Shown piece by piece: positions 1-6,662 of a stretch of 20,140 nt of DNA (within the stretch, counting starts at the first letter, position 1; the number at the start of each line of letters is the position of its first letter). The notes under the pieces are model-generated. The model saw only the letters and a list, made by a program, of their open reading frames with translations, was not told the DNA's origin and did not search any database. The DNA lies in IMG/VR virus record IMGVR_UViG_3300010885_044536, positions 1 to 20,140 of that record; one strand, written 5' to 3'. Origin of the DNA: a virus. The position numbers and the translations under genes were made by a program.

Positions 1-1664
1 CCCATCTTGATCCAGCCTGGTGGAAGGCCGGGAACGTGAGTCTCGGAGCGTCTGTAGTAGACGATGCCGCGCTCTTTGAGTTTGAGGAGGAACTCAGGGG
101 CGTTGAGCTTGTAAAGAAATTCTGAATCACGGTAATTAGAAAGAGTCTCGTCCGTTATCCACCTTTCAACGCGGCAATTTCCAGTGACGTGGACCTTGCC
201 GTTAAGCCTTGTGAAAAAATTGCCCATCGCCATCGTCAGGCAGTGCACAAGTCCAACGTAATGCTCCCGGCTGTAATTAGCGCCTTCGGTTTTGGTTCTG
301 TCACGCTTTGTAAGATTCAAAACCCAGTAATCAGGTTGGCCGTTTCTGTTCCGTTGCGCCAGTGATGCGCGATGACCATAAACAACGCAAAGCGATTGAA
401 TTGCAGACAGAAACTCAACACGCCCGTAAAGGCATCTTGATTTATGGCCTGTTGAGCTATTGGAGCCATCCCCTAAGACAAGAGTATCCAGAAATATGTC
501 GAATTGCCTTTCCGATAAAAGGCCAATCCATTCTGGAATTGCTTTATGATATTTTGCTGAGTGGCTCCATTTCTTGATACCGAATAGCCTCGCTACGTCT
601 CTTGCGGATTCGCTTGTAAAGTCAAACGTAACGGATTTCCGAATCGACTTGAGGGCTATGCCGCAAATGTCTCTGGCATCCCTTTCCCTTGTTCGTTTTG
701 CATATCTCAATTCAAGGCGATCTAGCAAATCTTGAATTACCGGGATCGTCTCCGGCTTGCTTTGGGATATTCCAACGTGCCCGCCAATATGCCCGTCTGT
801 CAATATCCACGCCACAAGTCGGATCTCATCATCCGAAACTCCCTCAAAGTCTGGCATGTCTGATTTTCCAGATGTCGGCAGAATTGCCACTGACTTGCCT
901 GAGATAGAATCGGCTCGCCTGTATTTAAGGTCCCCTTGATATTGTCCAAAATGGGCAACGCGATGATTTGGCGTCATTGCCGCATCTGCGCAACGGCTTT
1001 CCAAAACAACCATTTCGCCGTCAAACGGGTATGAAACAATCGCCTCAGGCTTGCCCCATACCACCTTACCGAGCGGGTCAATTGACGCGACGGTATCGGC
1101 TTCGGTTACGTCTGGTATTTTCTTCCATCCTCGATCCGTGAGGACTTCGTGGCTTGGGTGAAGGCACTCATGGTTTCCCTCGATGAAATGGATCTGCGCG
1201 GAGGGCGCGGCCTCTTGGAGCTGGTCCAAGAACCAGTTGCCATGAGCGATGTCGTCCTGATAGCTGTAGGTCGTCTGGGCGATGTAGTTGGCCGCGTGGT
1301 GCTTGGCAAGGAAGCCGCCACATTCCACGATGTCGCCGTTCAAGATGATCTCATCCGGCGAGAGTCGGCGCACATCGCCCAAAAAAGCCTCAACGGCAGG
1401 ACGGTCCATCATGGATCCGTGGACATCGTTTGCGATCAGCCTGACCGTCTCGGTTTTGACCCTTGGCCTCGGCTTGTATTCGTTTTTGATGGGAAACTTC
1501 GCCGCTCGCAAGGCATTGTATTCGTCTAGCGCATCGTCTCGATCCTTTCGCAACGCGGAGGCCTCGGCTCGGGCTTTGGCAAGTTCGGCCTGCGCCTTTA
1601 CAACGCGGTTCATCGCGTCGGAATCAGAAACGAGGCGGTCGGAAAGATTGATTTCGTCGCTCAT
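1..1664 (-). CDS. Phage metallophosphoesterase (calcineurin-like) with in-frame intein, 3' end outside window
   Basis: Reading the minus strand from ATG at 1664 gives one open frame to the window edge (554 codons visible), so the C-terminus is missing. Residues about 15-55 are charged and coiled-coil-like. The metallophosphoesterase motifs follow in order: D80-x-H82 (NDVHG), G110-D111-x-x-E114 (NGDIVECGG) and G163-N164-H165-E166. These residues bind the two metals in the calcineurin-like family, which hydrolyses phosphate esters or nucleic acid phosphodiesters; the substrate here is unknown. An intein starts at Cys167 and ends at Asn496 (separate entry). The host reading resumes at Cys497 with CRVERWITDE, a natural continuation of GNHE in phage members of the family. 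The start lies 3 nt after the stop of the upstream helix-turn-helix gene, so the two are probably cotranscribed. There is no clear Shine-Dalgarno site. The family call is secure; the biological role is not. Confidence 0.88.
   Translation of the reverse strand, partial: MSDEINLSDRLVSDSDAMNRVVKAQAELAKARAEASALRKDRDDALDEYNALRAAKFPIKNEYKPRPRVKTETVRLIANDVHGSMMDRPAVEAFLGDVRRLSPDEIILNGDIVECGGFLAKHHAANYIAQTTYSYQDDIAHGNWFLDQLQEAAPSAQIHFIEGNHECLHPSHEVLTDRGWKKIPDVTEADTVASIDPLGKVVWGKPEAIVSYPFDGEMVVLESRCADAAMTPNHRVAHFGQYQGDLKYRRADSISGKSVAILPTSGKSDMPDFEGVSDDEIRLVAWILTDGHIGGHVGISQSKPETIPVIQDLLDRLELRYAKRTRERDARDICGIALKSIRKSVTFDFTSESARDVARLFGIKKWSHSAKYHKAIPEWIGLLSERQFDIFLDTLVLGDGSNSSTGHKSRCLYGRVEFLSAIQSLCVVYGHRASLAQRNRNGQPDYWVLNLTKRDRTKTEGANYSREHYVGLVHCLTMAMGNFFTRLNGKVHVTGNCRVERWITDETLSNYRDSEFLYKLNAPEFLLKLKERGIVYYRRSETHVPGLPPGWIKM
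177..1166 (-). other. Intein with LAGLIDADG homing endonuclease
   Basis: Residues 167-496 of the phosphoesterase frame (330 residues) carry intein blocks in the right order. Block A begins CLHPSHEVLTDRGW at Cys167. Block B is TPNHRVAHF (Thr231, Asn233, His234). The two LAGLIDADG endonuclease motifs are LVAWILTDG (283-291) and LDTLVLGDG (392-400), both with the catalytic aspartate (D290, D399). The C-terminal block F/G runs from VHCLTMAMG (473-481) to GKVHVTGN (489-496), followed by Cys497 as the +1 nucleophile. The penultimate residue is Gly495, not the usual His, a variant known in some natural inteins. Intein DNA is less GC-rich than the host gene: I counted 26/60 G+C at 541-600 against 37/60 at 1201-1260, which fits recent acquisition. 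Splicing would restore an uninterrupted GNHE-CRVERW site. Confidence 0.9.
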
Positions 1665-1667
1665 AGT

Positions 1668-2147
1668 TTAACGGAGGTATTGTTTCGCCGTCTCGGGTGA
1701 CATCACGCATTCCTCAAAATTGTCGGGGCTCATCTCCACCCACTTGATGCAGTGCAGGGCCTTCGCGTGCCGTCTGATCGTGTCCTCGGAGACTCCGATG
1801 TGCTGGGCAAAGTCAGCGACTCGGTAGCAGACGCCCCGCTTGATCTCATGCAGTCTTCGACGGCAATCGGAGCCTTGAGGTTTCTGCGGCATGACGCGCT
1901 TCTGATTTAGTGGGATGGCCTCCAATTCGCCCTGCGTGTCCTCCTGTGGCCCTTTCATCACCTCGCCCGTCATCGACGCCCTCACCTCGGCAACCTCCGC
2001 AGATGTCACCGCAGAGAGGTTTTTCGAGATGTCGTAGTTTGCCGCATTCGGTCGTTTCAAAATGCCTGCCAGAATTCTGTCTCTTTTTGCCTCGTCCATG
2101 ATGTTATCGGTATCCGCCGGGATAGTCGGGAAAGTCGTCGTCGTCAT
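1668..2147 (-). CDS. Putative helix-turn-helix DNA-binding protein
   Basis: This is a 159-residue protein from ATG 2147. A longer reading begins at a TTG at 2174, but the ATG start is preferred; an AAGG lies directly in front of it, too close to be a good ribosome site. Residues about 107-137 (CYRVADFAQHIGVSEDTIRRHAKAL region) look like a helix-turn-helix of the winged or MerR/sigma-like kind. Residues about 21-58 form a second helical segment that could be another DNA-binding or oligomerisation domain. The middle (60-95) is Pro/Gln/Glu-rich and probably a flexible linker. The gene ends 3 nt before the phosphoesterase start, so the pair is likely coupled. It could be a phage regulator, but no target can be named from the sequence. 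Confidence 0.65.
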   Translation of the reverse strand: MTTTTFPTIPADTDNIMDEAKRDRILAGILKRPNAANYDISKNLSAVTSAEVAEVRASMTGEVMKGPQEDTQGELEAIPLNQKRVMPQKPQGSDCRRRLHEIKRGVCYRVADFAQHIGVSEDTIRRHAKALHCIKWVEMSPDNFEECVMSPETAKQYLR

Positions 2148-2182
2148 CCTTGGTGCATTTAAGGACGAGGACAAAAGCCGCG

Positions 2183-2434
2183 TTAGCCAATATAAATCGG
2201 GCGGCGGATCGTCACTCGGTTGCAGGCTCGCGGGAGGATTTCCAGCCGATCATCCAACAGGTTCCCGCCGTGCTTGCAGAATACTCCTGCGCTCACATCA
2301 AGCGTTCCATCCTTTTCCAATCGGATGCAGAGAAGCGTCCGCCCGTCGTCAGCGATGATTTCAACTTCGCCGCTGGTCATTTCGTGTTCTGTTTTGTCGC
2401 CGTTAAGGGTGGCGTGTCCGTCGCGTATTTTCAT
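2183..2434 (-). CDS. Small phage protein of unknown function
   Basis: An 83-residue reading frame starts at ATG 2434. I do not recognise the family. The protein is predicted soluble, with alternating charged and hydrophobic residues suggestive of a small beta-rich fold (EVEIIADDGRTLLCIRLEKDG), and has no signal peptide or membrane segment. The evidence that it is real is its in-line position between neighbouring minus-strand genes and a leader at 2435-2466 that is nearly repeated in front of the gene at 3337. That leader may give it its own promoter. Confidence 0.6.
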   Translation of the reverse strand: MKIRDGHATLNGDKTEHEMTSGEVEIIADDGRTLLCIRLEKDGTLDVSAGVFCKHGGNLLDDRLEILPRACNRVTIRRPIYIG

Positions 2435-2466
2435 AATTCAAGAGGCTAACAAGGGAGTGATGGCAA
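2435..2466 (-). promoter_or_regulatory. Leader element L1 (TTGCCA-N9-TGTTAGC-N10-ATG)
   Basis: On the minus strand, TTGCCA (2466-2461) is followed by 9 nt, TGTTAGC (2451-2445), 10 nt and the ATG at 2434. Almost the same leader lies before the gene at 3337, with shared TTGCCA, CTTGTTAGCCTCTT and GAATTATG. The spacing also matches the TTGAAA-N9-GTTTTGT elements at the divergent block boundaries, so it may be a variant of the same signal. No canonical -10 hexamer is present at 16-18 nt from TTGCCA. Promoter function is inferred. Confidence 0.5.
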
Positions 2467-2472
2467 CGGGAA

Positions 2473-2853
2473 CTAGCCGTTCAAGTCGGTGGTGATTTCG
2501 GAGTTCTGCGCGGCTAGTTCCCGCGCCATACCCCCGGCGTTCTCCAAGATGATTTTGCGCTGTTCCTGTATCTGATGCCAGAGCGGGTCATTGCTCCCCG
2601 ATATGTGCGGGTGCATCGCTGAGATGATTTTCCCGACGATCCACGCTTCATCATCTGACATTTCGATTTTCCGTGTTTTCCGACCATCCCTGAGCGTGAA
2701 CCGGAACACTCCTTCCCCTTGCTCCGCTTTGATCTTCCGTCCCTTTTTCAAGTCAGCCTCGCAGAACACAAATGGAGAACAAGGCGTGCGAGGACAATCC
2801 CCGCCAGCTTTCTCTTGGGTCGCGGTTTCCCGCTTCGATTTCGTTTTGCTCAT
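2473..2853 (-). CDS. Phage protein of unknown function
   Basis: A 126-residue frame from ATG 2853, ending in TAG. The N-terminus is Lys/Arg-rich (MSKTKSKRETATQEK), followed by a cysteine-containing stretch (Cys at about 20, 25 and 31) and then a compact segment with FRFTLRDGRKTRKIEMSDDE. The C-terminal third is helical (PLWHQIQEQRKIILENAGG). The basic tail could contact nucleic acid, but three cysteines alone do not make a recognisable zinc motif. It starts 4 nt after the stop of the upstream gene, so it sits in the same transcript. No family is recognised. Confidence 0.6.
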   Translation of the reverse strand: MSKTKSKRETATQEKAGGDCPRTPCSPFVFCEADLKKGRKIKAEQGEGVFRFTLRDGRKTRKIEMSDDEAWIVGKIISAMHPHISGSNDPLWHQIQEQRKIILENAGGMARELAAQNSEITTDLNG

Positions 2854-2857
2854 TGGA

Positions 2858-3112
2858 TCAGTCTTGGGGTGTTAGTGGCGGGGATGCCTCCACATCGACG
2901 TTCGCCGTCCGTGAGAGCGTCAGGCTTGAGGCGTTCCAAAAGTCCACATGATTGGATGGGCGCTCGTCGTAGATGCCCACCATGAATCCGTGCGGGAAGC
3001 GTCGGATTTCAGCGACCTCGTATTCGTATTCGGGGTTGAGTTTCACCCAGTCGCCAACGGCGAACAAGGCACTGGAGCCAACGGGCCCCTCGGATGTCTT
3101 TTGTGTTTTCAT
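2858..3112 (-). CDS. Small SH3-like phage protein of unknown function
   Basis: An 84-residue frame from ATG 3112. The segment FAVGDWVKLNPEYEYEVAEI followed by HGFMVGIYDERP (about residues 17-52) has the pattern of a small SH3-like or KOW-like beta barrel, as seen in many short phage and plasmid proteins: a GDxV turn, an aromatic strand, then a strand ending in a charged turn. The Thr/Pro/Ser-rich tail looks disordered. It is followed after 4 nt by the next minus-strand gene. The fold call is a pattern judgement only, and no function can be assigned. Confidence 0.6.
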   Translation of the reverse strand: MKTQKTSEGPVGSSALFAVGDWVKLNPEYEYEVAEIRRFPHGFMVGIYDERPSNHVDFWNASSLTLSRTANVDVEASPPLTPQD

Positions 3113-3156
3113 GGGTTAGATTGTGGGGCCTGTGGCTCAGTTTTATCGTTAGCCAT
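3109..3156 (-). CDS. Possible 15-residue coupling peptide
   Basis: An ATG at 3156 overlaps the last codons of the gene ending at 3149. It opens MANDKTEPQAPQSNP and stops at a TGA overlapping the ATG of the next gene at 3112 (ATGA). It would bridge the 36-nt gap between two genes with overlapping stop and start signals, which could serve translational coupling. At 15 codons it may easily be chance. Confidence 0.2.
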   Translation of the reverse strand: MANDKTEPQAPQSNP

Positions 3157-3337
3157 GACAATAATTCACGACCTTCCCGCTTTCGTCGTGGTATCGAGCG
3201 TAAGCCCGTGTCTCGCTGCATGAGTCGTCGTTTTCCTCCCACACTCCCAGTTTGGATTGCAGGTCATGCATTGCTGCCACGTATTGCTCACACGCGGCTT
3301 TCGCTGCGGATTTGTCGTTGTGTATAATGTCGTCCAT
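3149..3337 (-). CDS. Small phage protein of unknown function
   Basis: A 62-residue frame from ATG 3337. It is mostly helical and charged (AAKAACEQYVAAMHDLQSKL at 11-30), followed by a Tyr/Asp-rich tail with Cys at 40 and 60. No membrane segment or known motif is visible. It is supported by its place in the minus-strand series and by leader L2 immediately upstream, which closely resembles the leader of the gene at 2434. The two genes may therefore be switched on together. Confidence 0.55.
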   Translation of the reverse strand: MDDIIHNDKSAAKAACEQYVAAMHDLQSKLGVWEENDDSCSETRAYARYHDESGKVVNYCHG

Positions 3338-3370
3338 AATTCAAAGAGGCTAACAAGTGGATGCTGGCAA
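3338..3370 (-). promoter_or_regulatory. Leader element L2 (TTGCCA-N9-TGTTAGC-N11-ATG)
   Basis: On the minus strand, TTGCCA (3370-3365), 9 nt, TGTTAGC (3355-3349), 11 nt, then ATG 3337. It is a near copy of L1 at 2435-2466, and similarity extends further upstream (a GGC-AG/TAG-TCCCG segment before TTGCCA). Conservation of both the words and the 9-nt gap in front of two unrelated genes argues for a regulatory function. That is an inference. Confidence 0.5.
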
Positions 3371-3392
3371 CGGCGGGAGCTGCCTGTTTAGT

Positions 3393-3470
3393 TTATTTGG
3401 AGTCCAGCGCCCGCCGCGCCAGATCCTTGTCGATCATCAAAAGCGAACCGAAGATGGCGGATGGGATCAT
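3393..3470 (-). CDS. Possible 25-residue peptide downstream of endolysin
   Basis: The ATG at 3470 overlaps the endolysin TGA by 4 nt (ATGA), the same arrangement that joins holin to endolysin. The frame encodes a hydrophobic start (MIPSAIFGSLLMI) and a charged tail (DKDLARRALDSK), then TAA at 3393. It could be a small membrane-associated lysis accessory peptide, but there is no lipobox cysteine, so a spanin is not supported. The 129-nt stretch 3338-3466 holds only this frame and leader L2. Its tiny size keeps confidence low. Confidence 0.3.
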   Translation of the reverse strand: MIPSAIFGSLLMIDKDLARRALDSK

Positions 3471-4114
3471 GCAAAAAGTCGGATGTGCGACCGGATTAGA
3501 GAGGTTTTCCGCTCTTGGATATAAACGCCACCACCTTCTCGGGATCCGCTTGTCGAGGTATTGCCTTCGACGGTCGTGACCATGCCGTGCTTTTCATCCT
3601 CGATGGCGAGGCCGATGTGGCTAAAGGTGAAGATCACGATGTCCCCGGCCTTGATCTCCTGTTGGGGCTTGTAGAGCTTGACTGTTGGCCCCGCCTCCTC
3701 TTTCGCCCATCGTTCAAAATCCCATGCCCCTGCCGTCTGCGGTCGCGGGAAAGGTAGATCGGCAAGCTTCTCAAGTTCGCGAACTCCCCAGCAAATAAAC
3801 GCCGCGCACCATGCCCAGCCGGAGCCTGGTAGCCAGGTGGCGGATTGGTATTCCTCGACGCGCTTGCCGCGGTTGCTGTTGACAGGTTGCTCGCGGACGC
3901 CCTCCTCGCGTTTGAGGATCCCAACGAGCTTGGCGGCGAGGCTGTTTCCCGGTTGCTCGCCCGCTGCTAGGCTCGCGATGTAGCGTTTATAGGCGTCGAG
4001 CGTCAGGTTGCCGGGATTGCCGTTCGTCGTCCCGTCGTAAAAGCCAACTGCGCGCAGTCCATGCTGGATTAGCACGGCATCAGGTTGCGCGAGGCTTTTG
4101 ATGTCGAGGCTCAT
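3467..4114 (-). CDS. Endolysin with CHAP-type cysteine peptidase domain
   Basis: A 215-residue cell-wall lysis enzyme that would cleave peptide bonds or amides in peptidoglycan at the end of infection. Residues about 60-215 match the CHAP/NlpC-like pattern: catalytic Cys103 in WAWCAAFICWG, His166 in FSHIGLAI, and the polar residue of VEGNT (Glu183 or Asn185). The N-terminal 15-50 (LIQHGLRAVGFYDGTTNG, then LTLDAYKRYI) resembles a shortened peptidoglycan-binding repeat. There is no signal peptide, so release to the wall needs the holin. The start ATG overlaps the holin stop (ATGA at 4111-4114), giving translational coupling. Length is normal for single-domain CHAP endolysins. The domain call is strong; bond specificity is not known. 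Confidence 0.85.
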   Translation of the reverse strand: MSLDIKSLAQPDAVLIQHGLRAVGFYDGTTNGNPGNLTLDAYKRYIASLAAGEQPGNSLAAKLVGILKREEGVREQPVNSNRGKRVEEYQSATWLPGSGWAWCAAFICWGVRELEKLADLPFPRPQTAGAWDFERWAKEEAGPTVKLYKPQQEIKAGDIVIFTFSHIGLAIEDEKHGMVTTVEGNTSTSGSREGGGVYIQERKTSLIRSHIRLFA

Positions 4115-4287
4115 TTTACCCGTTTCCGCTTTTCCAGCGCCGACATAACAATCCCCACAAGCGCGACCGCTGCGCCGATACCGGTCTGGAGATCAGCCTG
4201 CGAGACAATACCGGCTCCGGTTGCGTAGCCGCCTGCGATAGTCAGGCCGTGGCGAAGGAGTAGACCAAGGAGAAGTTTTGTATCCAT
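4111..4287 (-). CDS. Holin-like small membrane protein
   Basis: A 58-residue protein starting at ATG 4287. It has two hydrophobic segments, about residues 4-24 (LLLGLLLRHGLTIAGGYATG) and 35-50 (TGIGAAVALVGIVMSAL), and a basic tail (EKRKRVK), the layout of class II holins. The RHGLTIAGG start and the short loop before GIGAAVALVGI recall the Pam3 gp28-type holin family. It would form membrane lesions that let the endolysin out. The reading frame remains open far upstream, but that part is antisense to the tape measure start. ATG 4287 is chosen because the conserved leader element (GTTTTGT, 13 nt, ATG) ends there. It is the first gene of the minus-strand lysis operon. Confidence 0.75.
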   Translation of the reverse strand: MDTKLLLGLLLRHGLTIAGGYATGAGIVSQADLQTGIGAAVALVGIVMSALEKRKRVK

Positions 4288-4357
4288 GTCGGAGGACTCA
4301 ACAAAACGAACGAAAAACGCAAGTTGAAAATCTCCTTTGTTTTGTAGAGGGGTTTGA
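4288..4357. promoter_or_regulatory. 70-nt divergent promoter-like cassette A
   Basis: This is the whole gap between the divergent holin and tape measure starts. Plus direction: TTGAAA (4324-4329), N9, GTTTTGT (4339-4345), N12, ATG 4358. Minus direction: TTGCGT (4322-4317), N9, GTTTTGT (4307-4301), N13, ATG 4287. The two upstream hexamers are 1 nt apart and the GTTTTGT copies 31 nt apart. Cassette B at 12588-12657 has the same length, spacing and a shared 13-nt core GATTTTCAACTTG (here on the minus strand). No -10 consensus is seen at the normal distance. Promoter or operator function is inferred. Confidence 0.7.
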
Positions 4358-6052
4358 ATGGCCGCAAAAGCAGACCTAAAGACGACGATCTCGGCAGACA
4401 TGACGGGATTCGCTGCGACGATGCGACGAGCTGGAGGGCTGGCTGCAACTACCGGCACTAAGATTGGGCAATCGCTTGGCGGTGCTACCAAGGCCATGGG
4501 GGGCCTCGCTCTGTCTGCTGGCAAGGCGGCAACCGCAATCGCATTAGCCGGGGCCGCTGCTGCGGGAGCAGGTTTTACAGCGGGGCTAAAGGGGGCAGCC
4601 GATTTAGGCGGGAAGATGGCAGACCTCTCTGCGCGAACTGGCATTGCGGCAGGTCAGCTTGCCGTGATGGGAAGAGCGTTTGAAGACAACGGCGTCTCAG
4701 CCGACAAGATCGGCGGCGTGATCAACAAGCTTCAAAAGACAATTACCGATTTTGGGAATGGATCAAAGACTGCGACGAAATTTTTTGAGACGTTAGGCAT
4801 CAAGTTTGAGGACATCGCAAAGCTTGATCCTGGTGCGCAATTTGAACTGATCCAAAGCAAGATCTCCGCGATTCAATCGCCAGCGGAAAGAGCTGCCGTG
4901 GCCATGCAGCTATTCGGAAAGTCCGGCGGCGAGCTTCTGACGCTTTTCGCAGATGGGCAAGCGTTCGCTAATGCTGGCACTTTCCTCGGGACTCAAGCGG
5001 AAATCCTTGATCGCTCCTCTGGCGTGTTCGATTCAATCTCTGACAAGATGGCAAGGATTCCCGAAAAGCTTCAAGGCTTCTTTGTTGGGTTCCTTGAGCC
5101 AATCGCGGGAGACATTGACGCGATCTTGACAAAGTTCGATAATTTCGACTTTGCTGCTCTAGGATTACGAATCGGTAGCGCGTTCAACATGGAAAACATC
5201 ATTTCCATGATTTCGGCATCTGTGCCGCTTCTCGTCGCCGTCTTGGCAGACGCTTTTGCAAAAGCTTTAGAAGTGTTCGGCGCATTGCTTCGGGCATTGT
5301 TTTCACCCGAGGGGCTTTCATTTATGAAAAACATCTTGATCGATGTTTTGGTAGCAGGAGTCGATGCGATTGGCGGCGCGTTTTACGAGTTGGCAAAGAA
5401 CTTTGGAAAAGCCCTAAAGGGCGAGGTAGACATGGTGGATACCACCCGAATTATCGGAGAGGCGAAACCAGAAGAAAAAGCCGCGCCGGATTTTGCCTCA
5501 AGGCTGCAAGAGGAGCTTGCCGGGATTGATTGGGCGCCTTCGCAGGCGGTTAAAGACGCCGCTGATAAATTCGGCGCTGCCTTTGGAAAGACCTTCCCGC
5601 CAGTTGCAAGTGCAGGAGTGCAATCCCCACAATCCGACATCTACGACCGCGAGCTTGCAGAGCAAAGAGCAAGGGTTGCCGCTGATTCTTATAAAGTGCC
5701 GCAGGTCCAAGGAACCTACGGGCCGCCGCGACCTATGGCGGAACAATTCGGCCCTCCAAGATCGCTTATGTCATCGCGCGACGGCAGGCTTTTTGGTGAA
5801 TCCGTGCGGCCATCTAATCGCCTGTTTGGTCAAGCTGGATCGGCACTAGGAGGCGACAACGCCTTTTCGGCGGATCGCGCTCGGCTCGGGATTGCTTCCG
5901 GCCTAACAACTGGAGGACTTGGCGAGAAGCGCCGCCTTCGCACCAGCGCCGACGACAAGGGAGACAAAAAGAACCTCACGCTCCAAGAGAAACAAGTCTC
6001 CTCCCTCGAGTCCATCGAAAGCAAGATCGGCCAAGCCCTCACCGTAAACTGA
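4358..6052 (+). CDS. Tail tape measure protein
   Basis: A 564-residue protein that would set tail length and be packed inside the tail tube. Residues 1-45 are a typical start (DLKTTISADMTGFAATMRRAG). An Ala/Gly-rich hydrophobic stretch follows at about 45-80, and a conserved tape-measure-like region at about 80-210 (ADLGGKMADLSARTGIAAGQ, GGVINKLQKTI, AERAAVAMQLFGKSGGELL). A second hydrophobic segment lies at about 278-315. The C-terminal 190 residues are polar and low-complexity. At roughly 0.15 nm per residue this would predict a tail of about 85 nm, short for a siphovirus. A good ribosome site (AGAGG, 4347-4351) precedes the ATG. It begins the plus-strand tail block. Its chaperone-like genes lie on the opposite strand some 13 kb away, which is unusual. 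Confidence 0.8.
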   Translation: MAAKADLKTTISADMTGFAATMRRAGGLAATTGTKIGQSLGGATKAMGGLALSAGKAATAIALAGAAAAGAGFTAGLKGAADLGGKMADLSARTGIAAGQLAVMGRAFEDNGVSADKIGGVINKLQKTITDFGNGSKTATKFFETLGIKFEDIAKLDPGAQFELIQSKISAIQSPAERAAVAMQLFGKSGGELLTLFADGQAFANAGTFLGTQAEILDRSSGVFDSISDKMARIPEKLQGFFVGFLEPIAGDIDAILTKFDNFDFAALGLRIGSAFNMENIISMISASVPLLVAVLADAFAKALEVFGALLRALFSPEGLSFMKNILIDVLVAGVDAIGGAFYELAKNFGKALKGEVDMVDTTRIIGEAKPEEKAAPDFASRLQEELAGIDWAPSQAVKDAADKFGAAFGKTFPPVASAGVQSPQSDIYDRELAEQRARVAADSYKVPQVQGTYGPPRPMAEQFGPPRSLMSSRDGRLFGESVRPSNRLFGQAGSALGGDNAFSADRARLGIASGLTTGGLGEKRRLRTSADDKGDKKNLTLQEKQVSSLESIESKIGQALTVN

Positions 6053-6053
6053 C

Positions 6054-6662
6054 ATGCCCACCCCAGTAGGAAAAGGAACAACGACATTTCGCGAAGTCTC
6101 CGTGCAAGAGACGGTTTCACGATCCGGCCTCGACGGTTTGACCGTTGTATTACGCGGCATTCATTCGGGCCTCGCGGCGGAAAAAAGGAAATGGAAGCGA
6201 GGGGCATCTTACACAGGTTATTCGAACATGTATTTGGAGACGAAGGATTCCATTGACCGTGGCCCCGTTGCAGAATTGACGTTGAACTTTATCGGCTTCA
6301 TCGACGCAACGAGCGACAATGGCGTCGTTGACATCGAAGACAGCATTACTTCGCAGAGCGTCACGATCAATACCTCTGACGATGAGAACGTCTCTTTTCG
6401 CTACTTCGCTCAGGCAACGACCGTGAGATGGATCTTTCGCGGGAAAGACTTGCCAGTAAGACCGCGATTTCCCGGCATTGTCCCAAGCACCATTCCGACG
6501 AACCTCCTTTTCCAGCCGGATCCTCCGAATTACAAAGGCAGCATTTCGGGCAGGTATAATCCAATCGGGAGGCTCGCTCAATTTACGCGCACGCGATTGG
6601 CCCCCAGCGTCTGGGCCGTTGTCGAATCTTGGGAAAACCTTATCGAGCCTGTATCAGGATGA
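6054..6662 (+). CDS. Probable tail protein following the tape measure, family not recognised
   Basis: A 202-residue frame starting 1 nt after the tape measure stop. I do not recognise the family. The protein looks beta-rich (VTINTSDDENVSFRYFAQAT, VRWIFRGKDLPVRPRFPG) and has a W/R-rich central region, with no membrane segment. In siphovirus genomes the gene after the tape measure usually encodes the distal tail protein or another baseplate component, so a tail-tip role is inferred from position only. Its stop overlaps the next start (ATGA at 6659-6662). Confidence 0.6.
   Translation: MPTPVGKGTTTFREVSVQETVSRSGLDGLTVVLRGIHSGLAAEKRKWKRGASYTGYSNMYLETKDSIDRGPVAELTLNFIGFIDATSDNGVVDIEDSITSQSVTINTSDDENVSFRYFAQATTVRWIFRGKDLPVRPRFPGIVPSTIPTNLLFQPDPPNYKGSISGRYNPIGRLAQFTRTRLAPSVWAVVESWENLIEPVSG

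Noticed and set aside
362-939. Plus-strand frames at 362-577 and 689-907
   Set aside because: They are antisense to the intein, have no recognisable pattern or ribosome site, and the minus-strand frame is fully explained.
4260-4360. Canonical sigma-70 promoters in cassette A
   Set aside because: TTGAAA is a fair -35 box, but the sequence 16-18 nt downstream (AGAGGG region) is not AT-rich and has no TATAAT-like hexamer.
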